DNA of 64,000 bases, from contig NZ_VBSL01000001.1 of NCBI RefSeq assembly GCF_006149005.1, positions 868,001 through 932,000 on the forward strand, in the 5' to 3' direction. Positions 8,390-17,268 of the stretch are shown here, piece by piece (within the stretch, counting starts at the first letter, position 1; each line of letters opens with the position of its first letter). The DNA comes from Larkinella sp. C7 (GTDB taxonomy: Bacteria > Bacteroidota > Bacteroidia > Cytophagales > Spirosomataceae). The notes under the pieces were generated by a model. That model was not told the DNA's origin and made no database searches. It saw only the letters and a list, made by a program, of their open reading frames with translations. The translations under genes were made by a program, and so were the position numbers.

Positions 8390-9325
8390 TTAAAACAAAA
8401 ACAATCTTTTTCCTTTTCCAGACACTACGGCTACATTGAAAAAACCGACAACGCTGGAACCCTTGGGATTTTGATTGGCCAGATTGGTGGAGACATTTGC
8501 CATGGGGGTCGACGTAAATAGCTCTGATAGACCGCCAATTTTGTCAGTCTGATCAATCACTTCATTCAGGTAATTAAAGGCAGCCAGACTGATGGAATGG
8601 ATCTCGACATACAACGAATCCCGGTGTATAATAGAGGGTTCCCGTTGACCGTCACTGTCTACTTCATTCGGGGTGATTTTGCCCCGAACCGGCGAAATAA
8701 ACGGTACGCCATCGAAGCCGTTTCCAGATGAAATTCCGGCATCATAGGCAATGTTAATCTCGCTGGCTTTGTTTATAAATTTCCCATTCTTATAGGTTTT
8801 GATCCAATAGGTATCGCCTTTACCGACCAGATCGTTCCCCCAGAATTCCGCCCGATATTCATCTTCGATAGGCCCCCTTCCTTCTTCGAATTTATAGGTA
8901 ATACTGTCGATTGGGGGTACCCGGCCAGCCCTACAGGTAGCTTCAAACGTTTCACCCTGATAGTCAACAATCAATTGGTAGGTTCTGCCGGGAATACCAA
9001 GTTGCTCGCCAGTTGCCGGCATCCAGGTGTATGAGCCATCTCTCGTGCGCTCATTTTCAGTAAAATCATACCAATTACCGGCATCATCGCTGATCCGAAC
9101 CCGCGCTCCGGATACGCCCGGAGGCAGTTGGTCATTTTCGAAATAGGGCTGTGATAAAGTAAGCTTTATCGTCTGGAGTTCGCTTTTGTTGTTCACCCAG
9201 GCATCGATATTCAGCACGGCCGTTGAACTACCAAGCATGATGTCGACCTCATCATCGCAGGCCAACAGAACCGGCATCATGAGTGCCAGTAGGAACTTCG
9301 TCCAGAATTTTAGTTGGATACCCAT
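8390..9325 (-). CDS. DUF4249 family lipoprotein
   Basis: An exported lipoprotein. The signal is followed by the lipobox LLACDDEVDI, with the acylated cysteine near residue 23. The body fits DUF4249: an N-terminal beta-sandwich (VLNIDAWVNNKSELQTIKLTLSQPYFEND), YTWMPATG, then the ESGA-type middle and the C-terminal FFNVAVV. DUF4249 genes typically sit directly behind a TonB-dependent receptor, and here the receptor gene is 24 bp upstream. A role as a surface or periplasmic partner of that receptor is inferred. It is the last gene of the leftward cluster starting with the sensor kinase at 14983. Confidence 0.82.
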   Translation of the reverse strand: MGIQLKFWTKFLLALMMPVLLACDDEVDIMLGSSTAVLNIDAWVNNKSELQTIKLTLSQPYFENDQLPPGVSGARVRISDDAGNWYDFTENERTRDGSYTWMPATGEQLGIPGRTYQLIVDYQGETFEATCRAGRVPPIDSITYKFEEGRGPIEDEYRAEFWGNDLVGKGDTYWIKTYKNGKFINKASEINIAYDAGISSGNGFDGVPFISPVRGKITPNEVDSDGQREPSIIHRDSLYVEIHSISLAAFNYLNEVIDQTDKIGGLSELFTSTPMANVSTNLANQNPKGSSVVGFFNVAVVSGKGKRLFLF

Positions 9326-9349
9326 GGAGCGTTACAGTGAAGAGTTAAG

Positions 9350-11758
9350 CTAAAACTTAAAGTTGTAGGAAACAGACGGAACCATCGTTCCAATGATGGC
9401 AACCCGGTGTGCATCAGCTTGTAAAGGGGTGTTGGCCGTAACCCGTTGGGTGCTCTGTAAAAAATACTCCGAAAAGGTATTTTTTCGCCCATACACATTA
9501 TAAATCGAGAATACCCAATAATCACGGTTTTTTCGGGGTACCCCATTTCGGCGAAGGGGGTTCCCTTCCATGCGAATTGAAAGGTCCAATCGGTGGTAGG
9601 AGCTTACCCGAATATCGTTCCGCGACTCATTCGAATTATACGGGATCAGGTATCCCTGCGAAACAATTCGCTGGTTGGGATAGGTGGTGGGCGTGCCCGT
9701 GGTATAGACAAAATCTGCGGTAGCCGACCATTGCGGGTTGATCGTATACGAACCAACCACTTTCAGGTTATGCGTCTGATCGAATCGGGCCGCATACCAA
9801 TTCCCTTTGTTGATGCCCTCAATCTTTAATTCAGACCGGCTTAAGGTATAACTGACCCAGCCAGTCAGGTCACCCTTTTTCTTTTGCAGATACAACTCCA
9901 GGCCATACGCTCTTCCCTTGCCACTGAGCAAATCGCCTTCCAGATACTTGTTACTCAACAGTTCGGCACCATTGATGTAGTCAACTTCATTCACTGATTT
10001 CTTGTAAAAAGTCTCGACCGACGCTTCATACATTCCGGTAGTTCCGATAGTCATAAAATAGCCCAGTGTATATTGATCCGCTACGGTTGGTTTTAAATTG
10101 TTCGTGCTGGGAGTCCAGACATTCAACGGATTCGAGGCTGTCGTGTTGGAAATAAACTGCACATACTGCGCGGTCCGTGAATAACTGGCTTTCACCGATT
10201 TTTGATCATCGATCCCAAATTTTAAGGAGAATCGGGGTTCCGGATTCTGATACGACGCGATGGTTTGCCCACGCTCATAGTGTTTTTCACGCACTACGGT
10301 TCTTCTTTTTCCCGGTATGGTGTCGTTATAAGTTGCTGCGGTACCGGGCCCGAGGTAGTTAAAACGGGAAAACCGGAACCCATACTGAATTTCAAGCCGG
10401 GGCGTAACCTGCCATTGATGGCTTGCATAGGCCGCCATTTCCAGGGCATACTTTCGCTCCAGGCTATTGTCAACAGGTTCGCCGTTGGTAATACCTTTTG
10501 TATTCGAAGGATTAAATCGGTAATAAGAACCTTCAAACCCAAACTTGATCTCCGACCGGGCACTGATAAAATAGCTAAAGTCGGGTTTGATCACATAATT
10601 GGCAATCGAAGAATGCCAGGCGTATTGGTTATTGGCATCCTGATTAAACGCCAGATTGTAGTTATACTCACTGAAAATGGCCGAAACGTTCGAAAATAAT
10701 TTATTGGTAATCAAGCTATTCCATCGTAGCGTGGCGGATTTATTGCCCCAGTTAAATTTGGCATCATCCGACAGCCCGAAGTTGTCCCGGCCCAAAAAAC
10801 CGGAGAGGTATACCCGGTTTTTGTCGTTGATTATGTAATTGGATTTAAGGGTAACATCATAGAAGTTCAACCCAAATTTGTCGCCCGTAACCGCGGAGGC
10901 TACTGCATCGATGTACGATCGCCGGGCGGCAATCAGAAATGAAGATTTATCCTTGACCAGCGGGCCTTGTACCGATAACCGACTAAAAATAAAACCGACA
11001 CCACCCTCGACTTCGGTCTTTTTCATATTTCCTTCCTTCAGCCTAACATCCAGAACCGCACTTGTTCGACCGCCGAATTGGGAAGGAATAGCGCCTTTAT
11101 ACAATTTAACGTCCTTGACGGCATCAGGATTGAAAACCGAGAAAAAACCCAGCATGTGGGATGAATTATAGACCGGGGCTTCGTCGAGCAGCACCAAATT
11201 CTGACCAACACTCCCGCCCCTGACATTAAACCCGGAAGATCCCTCGCCAACCTGGCTGACACCCGGCAGAAACTGAAGGCTTTTCACAATATCTACTTCG
11301 CCCAATAAGGCAGGCAATTTTTGAATCGTCTTAATATCAAGCCGATTCACACTCATCTCTATATTTCTGGCATTGGCACCACCCACACTTTTGTCAACGA
11401 TCTTGACCTCCTGAAGACTTTGGACTTTGGAGGGTAAGTCAACATCAATTTGAAGGTTCGCTTTCAGATCAATGTTTTTTACAATCGTACTATATCCCAC
11501 CGAAGTGAATTCAATCCGGTACTGACCAACCGGCAGTGTGATCGAATAAAACCCGTAGCTGTTGGTAGCAGTACCGGTTTTTGCTTCTTTACTAAGAATC
11601 GAAGCGCCAATGAGGGTTTCTCCATTGGTCGAATCTTTTACCGTTCCACTGATGGTGTACCGGGCTTGTCCAAACGCACCGCCTGATAAGGTGAGAACCA
11701 TCAAAATGAATAAAATAAAGCAATGGGCCGCATGCGGTCTTAGTTTGTTGATTAGCAT
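9350..11758 (-). CDS. TonB-dependent outer-membrane receptor with carboxypeptidase-like N-terminal domain
   Basis: An outer-membrane transporter energised by TonB. After a signal peptide (ending near GGAFGQA) comes a carboxypeptidase-regulatory-like domain (YTISGTVKDSTNGETLIGASI). The plug follows (LPALLGEVDIVKSLQFLPGV, FNVRGGSVGQNLVLLDEAPVYN), then a barrel of about 550 residues ending in VPSVSYNFKF with the terminal Phe typical of outer-membrane barrels. It is neither SusC-length nor paired with SusD, but with DUF4249. I start at the ATG at 11756-11758, because the longer frame to 11809 would run into the upstream gene. The substrate is unknown. The upstream LytS/LytTR pair may control it. 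Confidence 0.9.
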   Translation of the reverse strand: MLINKLRPHAAHCFILFILMVLTLSGGAFGQARYTISGTVKDSTNGETLIGASILSKEAKTGTATNSYGFYSITLPVGQYRIEFTSVGYSTIVKNIDLKANLQIDVDLPSKVQSLQEVKIVDKSVGGANARNIEMSVNRLDIKTIQKLPALLGEVDIVKSLQFLPGVSQVGEGSSGFNVRGGSVGQNLVLLDEAPVYNSSHMLGFFSVFNPDAVKDVKLYKGAIPSQFGGRTSAVLDVRLKEGNMKKTEVEGGVGFIFSRLSVQGPLVKDKSSFLIAARRSYIDAVASAVTGDKFGLNFYDVTLKSNYIINDKNRVYLSGFLGRDNFGLSDDAKFNWGNKSATLRWNSLITNKLFSNVSAIFSEYNYNLAFNQDANNQYAWHSSIANYVIKPDFSYFISARSEIKFGFEGSYYRFNPSNTKGITNGEPVDNSLERKYALEMAAYASHQWQVTPRLEIQYGFRFSRFNYLGPGTAATYNDTIPGKRRTVVREKHYERGQTIASYQNPEPRFSLKFGIDDQKSVKASYSRTAQYVQFISNTTASNPLNVWTPSTNNLKPTVADQYTLGYFMTIGTTGMYEASVETFYKKSVNEVDYINGAELLSNKYLEGDLLSGKGRAYGLELYLQKKKGDLTGWVSYTLSRSELKIEGINKGNWYAARFDQTHNLKVVGSYTINPQWSATADFVYTTGTPTTYPNQRIVSQGYLIPYNSNESRNDIRVSSYHRLDLSIRMEGNPLRRNGVPRKNRDYWVFSIYNVYGRKNTFSEYFLQSTQRVTANTPLQADAHRVAIIGTMVPSVSYNFKF

Positions 11759-11768
11759 TCGAATGACT

Positions 11769-13025
11769 CTATTTAATAGCAAATGGAAGATTTTTGACGC
11801 GGTTGGCATTGAAGATATACCCTACAGATCCGTTTACCTGCAAGCCTTTAATTCCATTAACTTTTCCGGCGGTATCAAAATTTCCAGAATGGATGTACCG
11901 GAGGTGCCCTCCCAAAACCAGCCGCTTGCCAAAGCGCCAGTCAAAACCGGTTTCCAGAGTCGTATGGAGCGCTACCCTGGCTTCTGCTTTAATGCTGGTG
12001 GGTCGTGATGAAGGAGGTCCCGAACCTGAACCCATTGACAGCGTGCTAAGTTTTCCACCAAAGATCATGACTGGAATTACGCCCGTACCGAGTGAAATGT
12101 AAGGCCTGTATTTGTGCCGTGGTAAAGCATATTTAAATCCAGCCGTGAATAGGAAGACCATACCTCCTCCGGTTTCCAGTAAATCTCCGTCAATTTCCTG
12201 CTTTTGGGGTATTTTCAGGCGACCGATATCGACAAACCAGGCGATTGAGTCGTTTACCCATTTTGTCAAATGAATATCGAATGTGGAATGGGAGTTACTG
12301 ATATCCATATACGTTTTATCCGTAATACCGGTTTTTACCGAGCTATTCATAAAAAAGAGACCGGGCCGAAATTCCAGTACAATGCGACGATGCCAGGTAA
12401 ATTCCTTAATGGAATCAACCCGGGTCATTCCACCGGTGCCAGCCACATTTTTCCATAATTCATGGTCTGCTTCTGATCGGTAGTTCCCCGCTAACAGTTC
12501 CGAAATCACCTTTGCCATTGTCGTGCTGTCGCTGAGCGTGCGCTGGTCGACGGTCAGGCTATAGGCCACCAGGTGCGGGTACTTTTTCTTCAACCTTTCA
12601 ATCAAACAAGCCTGTTGGTTGTTCCCCAACAGGTAAACCCGGTTCCGGTCGATATGAAAATTGGAGTAGGTTTCTTTTATAATGAGATCGATAAAGTCGG
12701 TGTCCTGATCCGCACGGGTGCTATCGGCACAGCGCCATTGGTTTTCACCGGGATTGGGAAACAGAAAAACGGCAGGCCTTCTGCTAGCCAGCCACGCACC
12801 ATTTGATGCAAACGTCTTTCTCGCATCATCTCCACTGGGTGGCAAGACCACGACAACCGGCAAATTGGGGGATATCGTTTTGTCGCCATTGGTGGTATAA
12901 TTGATGTACGTACGGTTTATAGAACCCGATTTGGCAACAAAGACTCGTTGTGCCTGGACGAAACGGGGTAAACCCAATAAAACCAGTATAAAAACAATTT
13001 TTGGGGTCGGCGTAAAAATGAGCAT
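11769..13025 (-). CDS. Exported hydrolase-like domain fused to a C-terminal outer-membrane-type beta-barrel
   Basis: An unusual architecture. After a signal peptide ending near FVQAQ comes a region like the PHB-depolymerase/LpqC type of alpha/beta hydrolase: a VVVVLPP strand and oxyanion region, FLFPNPGENQW, a DTDFIDLIIKETYSNFHIDRNRVYLLG segment (abridged here to its pattern DxDFI...ID.NRVY..G). Where active members have G-x-S-x-G, this one reads G-N-N-Q-Q near residue 134, so the nucleophile is missing. From about residue 220 on there are alternating aromatic strands (RIVLEFRPGLFFMNSS, RLVLGGHLRYIHSGNF) of a small beta-barrel like those of OmpA/porin-family proteins. The gene lies between the regulator genes and the receptor gene. 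The function is unknown; binding rather than catalysis is inferred. The start could also be at 13052. Confidence 0.65.
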   Translation of the reverse strand: MLIFTPTPKIVFILVLLGLPRFVQAQRVFVAKSGSINRTYINYTTNGDKTISPNLPVVVVLPPSGDDARKTFASNGAWLASRRPAVFLFPNPGENQWRCADSTRADQDTDFIDLIIKETYSNFHIDRNRVYLLGNNQQACLIERLKKKYPHLVAYSLTVDQRTLSDSTTMAKVISELLAGNYRSEADHELWKNVAGTGGMTRVDSIKEFTWHRRIVLEFRPGLFFMNSSVKTGITDKTYMDISNSHSTFDIHLTKWVNDSIAWFVDIGRLKIPQKQEIDGDLLETGGGMVFLFTAGFKYALPRHKYRPYISLGTGVIPVMIFGGKLSTLSMGSGSGPPSSRPTSIKAEARVALHTTLETGFDWRFGKRLVLGGHLRYIHSGNFDTAGKVNGIKGLQVNGSVGYIFNANRVKNLPFAIK

Positions 13026-13151
13026 TGGACCGTATTCAAACTTTGTGGGCATCTAGTCATGGGTACCCAGTTTTTACGGCCAACGTTGAAAAGTATAGAC
13101 ATTTAGGGGGATTGTGTATACATTCTCTGGCTGTTGCCATCCCTGGTCTGC

Positions 13152-13880
13152 TCAAACGGAAGAATTGCGATATACTTTCTCAAATTCGTCCGCAAAGCGC
13201 CCGCCAATGGGAATCTCACGCGTGCCAATGAACAGTTTGGCCCGCTGGAAGGAGGTAATGTGAGCCAGGGAAACAATAAAGGATTGATGAACCCGACAAA
13301 ACTGACCCGGAATTAGTTTCGTCTCGACTGCCTTGAGGTTCATCCGGATCAGCAGGGGTTTGGTGTCCTGATTGACGGCGTACAATTTTACATAATCCTT
13401 CAAACCTTCTATGTAAAGGATTTCATCGTGAAACAGTTTGATCTCCCGGTATCCCGAATAGACGAAAAAGAACGTGCGTTCGCTGGCTTCAGAACTGAAC
13501 GTATTCGCTTCGGTCTGTCTGACCCGTAATAAATCGTGTGCTTTGTTGACCGCCCGCAAAAACCGCTCAAAGGGTGTCGGTTTGACCAGGTAATCGACTA
13601 CGTTTAGCTCGAAGCCTTCCACCGCATATTGCTCATAGGCCGTAGTCAATATGACCAGCGGAGGATCCGACAAACTGCGTAAAAACTGAATACCGGTTAG
13701 CGTTGGCATTTGAATATCCAGAAATAGCAGGTCTACCGTTGACTGCCGAATCGCATCTCTTGCATCGAACGGATTGGTATAGGCGCCGACCAACTCCAAA
13801 AAGGAAATCCTGCGAATGTCTTTTTGGATGACTGCCAGCGCAAACGGTTCATCATCAATGGCTATGCAACGAATATTCAT
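13152..13880 (-). CDS. LytTR-family response regulator
   Basis: A two-component regulator. The receiver domain covers residues 1-120, with acidic pair Asp10/Glu11, phospho-acceptor Asp55 (LLFLDIQMP), Thr80 and Lys100 (YLVKPTPF). A LytTR DNA-binding domain spans about residues 140-240 (FFFVYSGYREIKLFHDEILYIEGLKDYV pattern, FCRVHQSFIVSLAHI, EIPIGGRF). It begins 11 bp after the sensor kinase gene, which makes them a cognate pair. The likely targets are the receptor cluster just downstream, reached across a 126-bp gap. Confidence 0.94.
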   Translation of the reverse strand: MNIRCIAIDDEPFALAVIQKDIRRISFLELVGAYTNPFDARDAIRQSTVDLLFLDIQMPTLTGIQFLRSLSDPPLVILTTAYEQYAVEGFELNVVDYLVKPTPFERFLRAVNKAHDLLRVRQTEANTFSSEASERTFFFVYSGYREIKLFHDEILYIEGLKDYVKLYAVNQDTKPLLIRMNLKAVETKLIPGQFCRVHQSFIVSLAHITSFQRAKLFIGTREIPIGGRFADEFEKVYRNSSV

Positions 13881-13891
13881 CAGTAAGGAGT

Positions 13892-14983
13892 TTATAGACT
13901 TACCTGCAGGAAGACGTTATAGATCCCCAGCTCGCAATCGAGTGTAAGCTGGTGTCGATCCGGATAATGCAGGTTCAATCGGCGTTTTACGTTTTGGATG
14001 CCAATCCCCGAATCTTCAGTGGCCAACGACGTATGATCATCAAAATATCGGTTTTGGGTTTTAAAAATCAAATTCTGCCCGGCTACCGTCAACTCAATGT
14101 GAATCAACGATTGGTATTGACTATGCTGGCCATGCTTAAACGCGTTCTCTACAAAAGGGATCAATAACAAAGGAACAATGGTTTTACCGGTTATATCTCC
14201 CTGCCAATCAAAACGGACCCCGTCCGGATCGATAAGACGCATCTTTTGCAAATCAATATAATTGTGCAAATGGGTTATTTCCTGATCCAGCGTTACCTGA
14301 TCATGATGGGCCTGATAGATGATATAGCGCAGCAACTGAGACAGTTTTATAATCGCTTCTTCGGCCCGGTCGGACGATTGGCTCGTTAGCCAACGGATGT
14401 TGTTGAGGGTATTGAACAGAAAATGGGGGCTGATTTGCAGCTTTAACATGGCTAACTCTGCCGTCACTTTCTCCAGGCTCATTTGTTGTTGGGCCTCCCG
14501 GGTGCGCACCAGATCCCGCCATAATGCCAGACTCGTACTTGCGCCAATGACCAGGACAAAGGACAGCAGTTGCGGAGTCGGCAAAAAGCTACCGAGCCAT
14601 AAAGGCGACCGGGGAGGTGTTGGGAAGGAAACCCCACCCGGGAACGGAGGAAAAGCGAGGCCAGGGGGATAAGGCAACCCCTTCAGGACTACCCATTGGG
14701 AGAATGTTAGCAGCAACAGACAGCCGAGCCCCCCTATTAACACGGGGCCTATTGTATGTCCTCTCAACGCCTGCGGGGTCAGGCGGTGCAAATTCAGGTA
14801 AAAAAAAGCAATCAGTAAGGCATCACTTATCAATTTGGCCGGCAGTAGGGTGGCTACTTCCGGTCGCTGCAAAGTGGAGATTTCCAAGGGAAGAAAAAGA
14901 AACGGTAGCGTCACCAGCGTTACCCAACCGATCAGGTGAACCAGAACCGAGGAACGCTCAATGAGCCCCTGAGTTAGTCGCAT
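13892..14983 (-). CDS. LytS/YehU-type sensor histidine kinase
   Basis: An inner-membrane sensor. Four membrane helices lie in about the first 165 residues, with short loops and no sizeable periplasmic domain, so the signal is probably sensed within the membrane. A short coiled coil follows (REAQQQMSLEKVTAELAML), then the His-kinase domain with the phospho-acceptor in LQISPHFLFNTLNN. The N box is PFVENAFKHG and the glycine motif is GIGIQNVKRRL in the ATPase domain. It is the first gene of the leftward cluster and lies 11 bp before its LytTR partner. Confidence 0.93.
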   Translation of the reverse strand: MRLTQGLIERSSVLVHLIGWVTLVTLPFLFLPLEISTLQRPEVATLLPAKLISDALLIAFFYLNLHRLTPQALRGHTIGPVLIGGLGCLLLLTFSQWVVLKGLPYPPGLAFPPFPGGVSFPTPPRSPLWLGSFLPTPQLLSFVLVIGASTSLALWRDLVRTREAQQQMSLEKVTAELAMLKLQISPHFLFNTLNNIRWLTSQSSDRAEEAIIKLSQLLRYIIYQAHHDQVTLDQEITHLHNYIDLQKMRLIDPDGVRFDWQGDITGKTIVPLLLIPFVENAFKHGQHSQYQSLIHIELTVAGQNLIFKTQNRYFDDHTSLATEDSGIGIQNVKRRLNLHYPDRHQLTLDCELGIYNVFLQVSL

Positions 14984-15124
14984 AACAAATGGGTTTTAAC
15001 TAGTAACGTAAATACGTGCTGTTTCCTGCTTTCCGAAGTGCGTCTGTAGACTATTAATGACAAACACGGCCACGTGGCTGAAGAAATCAGTAGGTATGGC
15101 GACACAGTTATCAAACCCGTATTC

Positions 15125-16582
15125 TTATTTCTTCAAGCCAAAGCCCGCAAACGGCGCTTTCGCATCGTCCAGCACCAGCACCCAGTCCGTGGTTGGGCCC
15201 ACAATTGGGGCCTTGAATTCCTGCGGACCACTGTTCGGAAATACCCCGATTTTCTGGCTTTTTCCGTCACGGGGATTATACCAGTACGCCAGCACGTTCG
15301 GCGCAGCGGTCAGCCGGGCGAGGTCAATTTTCAGCGGACTGCCGTTGGGCGTGTAGGCAAACAGGAAGTTGTCGTCTTCCGAAATGGCGGCCACCTGGTG
15401 ATTGCCATCGTCGGAATTGGTATTCTGAATCAGCCGCTCATCGGGCATCAGCCGCGTCCACGGATGCGACTCATACAACCGGCGCAAAATTCCCATCTGA
15501 AACGCCCCGGCATGGTCGAGTGCCCGCTTCCAGTGCGTACGGGCGGCCGAAACCGGCGGATTTCGGTCGTTATCGAAAAACTGCCAGATGTTGTGGTTAC
15601 CGTAGGTATGCCCGCAACCGCCCGACAAAACCGCCCACCAGGCCGCCTGTCGCACATCAAAATCGTCAAAATAGCCCTGCTCCGGTTTGTGCGCAATCGG
15701 ATGGTCTTCGTAACGTGGTTCACCATCGAGCGTCGGTTTGGGTGGAAACATCGCGTAATTCTGCCGTTGCATCACGTAATTCTTCTTGTTTCTGGCACTG
15801 TGTCCCGACTGAAACAGGTTAATATTCAGCCATTTATCGCTGTGAAAAAATCCTGACGAGTTGCTGTCGCCCTGCGGGTGATACGTCATTAGCTTGGTGC
15901 CGCCGTCGCCTTTCTTGATGCCTTCCGCCATCGCCCGGACAATAGCCAGCCGTTGCTCGCCCTCCGGATTGCGGTCACCGCCCAGAATCCAGATGACCGG
16001 TTTTCCCCGGTAGCGTTTGCCAATAAACTCACCGTAGGTCCGGGCATTGGCGGTATTGAAAATTTCGGGGCCTTTTCCCCACTTCTTATTGAATTTATCC
16101 CCCCAGGTCGGCAGCAGCCCAACAACCAGCCCCAGCTCCGTGGCCCGGTTGACCACCCAGTCGACATGCTGGAAATACGCTTCATTCGGTTTGGCAGGAT
16201 CGTTGCCCACCAGCGGCAATTGGCCATACTGATTGGGTTGCGTCAGCCCGTCGAGTTCGGCCAGCACCACCGCCTGAATCACGGTAAACCCTTTGGCCGC
16301 CCGGTTTTTCAGGTACAGATCGGCTTCTTCTTTCGTTAGCCGGTGGAATAATTCCCAGGCCGTGTCGCCCAGCCAGAAAAACGGTTTTCCATCGCCCCGC
16401 ATGATGTAGCGTTTGTCGGGAATGATGTAGAGTTTGGATAAGGCAACGGTTTCTTTCGAAGCCGCAGCGGGTTTCTGGGCGTATCCAAAAGCGGACAGGA
16501 ACAGGTAGAGAATTCCCAAAGCAAGCATCTTTATTACGCTGTTGCCAGAGCGTGCGATAAACCAATTGGTAACTATATTCAT
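15125..16582 (-). CDS. GH140-like glycoside hydrolase (DUF4038), secreted
   Basis: A TIM-barrel glycosidase of the DUF4038 type followed by a C-terminal beta domain (VLAYWYNPRDGKSQKIGVF) of the putative collagen-binding type. Family GH140 contains apiosidases acting on rhamnogalacturonan II. The barrel opens with GKPFFWLGDTAWELFHRL. The probable acid/base is the aspartate of WILGGDRNP (near residue 203), and the probable nucleophile is the glutamate of LDGEPRYED (near residue 288). A signal peptide ends at SAFGYAQ. I use the ATG ending at 16582. A second ATG ending at 16528 starts right at the signal core and is possible. No other glycan genes are adjacent. The exact substrate is not certain. 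Confidence 0.85.
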   Translation of the reverse strand: MNIVTNWFIARSGNSVIKMLALGILYLFLSAFGYAQKPAAASKETVALSKLYIIPDKRYIMRGDGKPFFWLGDTAWELFHRLTKEEADLYLKNRAAKGFTVIQAVVLAELDGLTQPNQYGQLPLVGNDPAKPNEAYFQHVDWVVNRATELGLVVGLLPTWGDKFNKKWGKGPEIFNTANARTYGEFIGKRYRGKPVIWILGGDRNPEGEQRLAIVRAMAEGIKKGDGGTKLMTYHPQGDSNSSGFFHSDKWLNINLFQSGHSARNKKNYVMQRQNYAMFPPKPTLDGEPRYEDHPIAHKPEQGYFDDFDVRQAAWWAVLSGGCGHTYGNHNIWQFFDNDRNPPVSAARTHWKRALDHAGAFQMGILRRLYESHPWTRLMPDERLIQNTNSDDGNHQVAAISEDDNFLFAYTPNGSPLKIDLARLTAAPNVLAYWYNPRDGKSQKIGVFPNSGPQEFKAPIVGPTTDWVLVLDDAKAPFAGFGLKK

Positions 16583-16670
16583 TTTAAAGGAAGGGGCTGT
16601 AAAAACCGACATTTGAATGAAATCTAAGACGGTTTGCTTATAATTCAAACACCTTTCCAAAAACTTGCCG

Positions 16671-16678
16671 TACTTTTG
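16671..16678 (+). promoter_or_regulatory. Bacteroidota -7 box for the Sua5-like gene
   Basis: TACTTTTG, an exact match to TAnnTTTG, 15 bp before the ATG at 16694. The -33 element is not clear. Confidence 0.55.
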
Positions 16679-16693
16679 CGGCTTGTTACAACT

Positions 16694-17212
16694 ATGACAC
16701 CAACGCCACGCGATATTGTTGCCGAACTCCGGCAGGGACGACTCATCCGGCTGGCCGACGAAACCGGGGTTTCACTGGCCTGTGATCCCGGCCATGCGGA
16801 AGCCGTCGAACATCTGCTGGATGTCCGGAAAGACCTGGTTCCGGCCCCCCTCCCCACCATTCTCATTTCCGATAGTGGTCAGCTCAACCTCTATGTCCGG
16901 CCCGTGCCGGATGTGGCCTGGGATCTGATCGAGTTCGCCGAAATGCCCCTGACGGTTTTATTGTACAACGGCATCAACCTGCCCGAGGCCTTCCGGTTGC
17001 AGGTGCCGCTGCGGAAAACCCTCAGCGAATCGGTGCGAAACCTCATCGGCGCGTTTGGCCGGGGGCTGTTGACCCTGCCGTTCGAAGACGCTGAATGGCC
17101 GGTCGGTCTGGCAAAACCGCCCATTTCGTGGGGCGAACTGCCAGCCAAAATTCAATTACCGCGTATTATGGAGTTAGGTCCAAAAGGGGAAGTAGCCTTT
17201 TTACGAAAATAA
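16694..17212 (+). CDS. Divergent Sua5/YciO/YrdC-like protein
   Basis: The fold pattern is that of YrdC proteins, which bind tRNA and make threonylcarbamoyl-AMP in t6A synthesis. IRLADETGVSLACDP matches the family's YPTDTVYGLGCD segment, VRKDLVPAPLPTILISD matches the K-x-R...PL..L segment, and FAEMPLTVLLY matches the PGPLT strand. The key residues of the true enzymes (the KxR pair, PGP) are not kept, so this is probably a paralogue of different activity. At 172 residues it is only the YrdC domain. I chose the ATG at 16694, next to the promoter box, over one at 16634. Its stop overlaps an in-frame ATG of the CCA-adding enzyme gene (TAATG), which suggests coupled expression. Confidence 0.72.
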   Translation: MTPTPRDIVAELRQGRLIRLADETGVSLACDPGHAEAVEHLLDVRKDLVPAPLPTILISDSGQLNLYVRPVPDVAWDLIEFAEMPLTVLLYNGINLPEAFRLQVPLRKTLSESVRNLIGAFGRGLLTLPFEDAEWPVGLAKPPISWGELPAKIQLPRIMELGPKGEVAFLRK

Positions 17213-17268
17213 TGAGCCGTACCGCCACTGCCGACCAGGATCGGAACGATTCGTTATTCCTGTGTTCT

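Noticed and set aside
17095-17268. Longer N-terminus for the CCA-adding enzyme
   Set aside because: It would overlap the Sua5-like gene by over 100 bp and adds residues not found in the family; only the ATG at 17212 remains a fair alternative.
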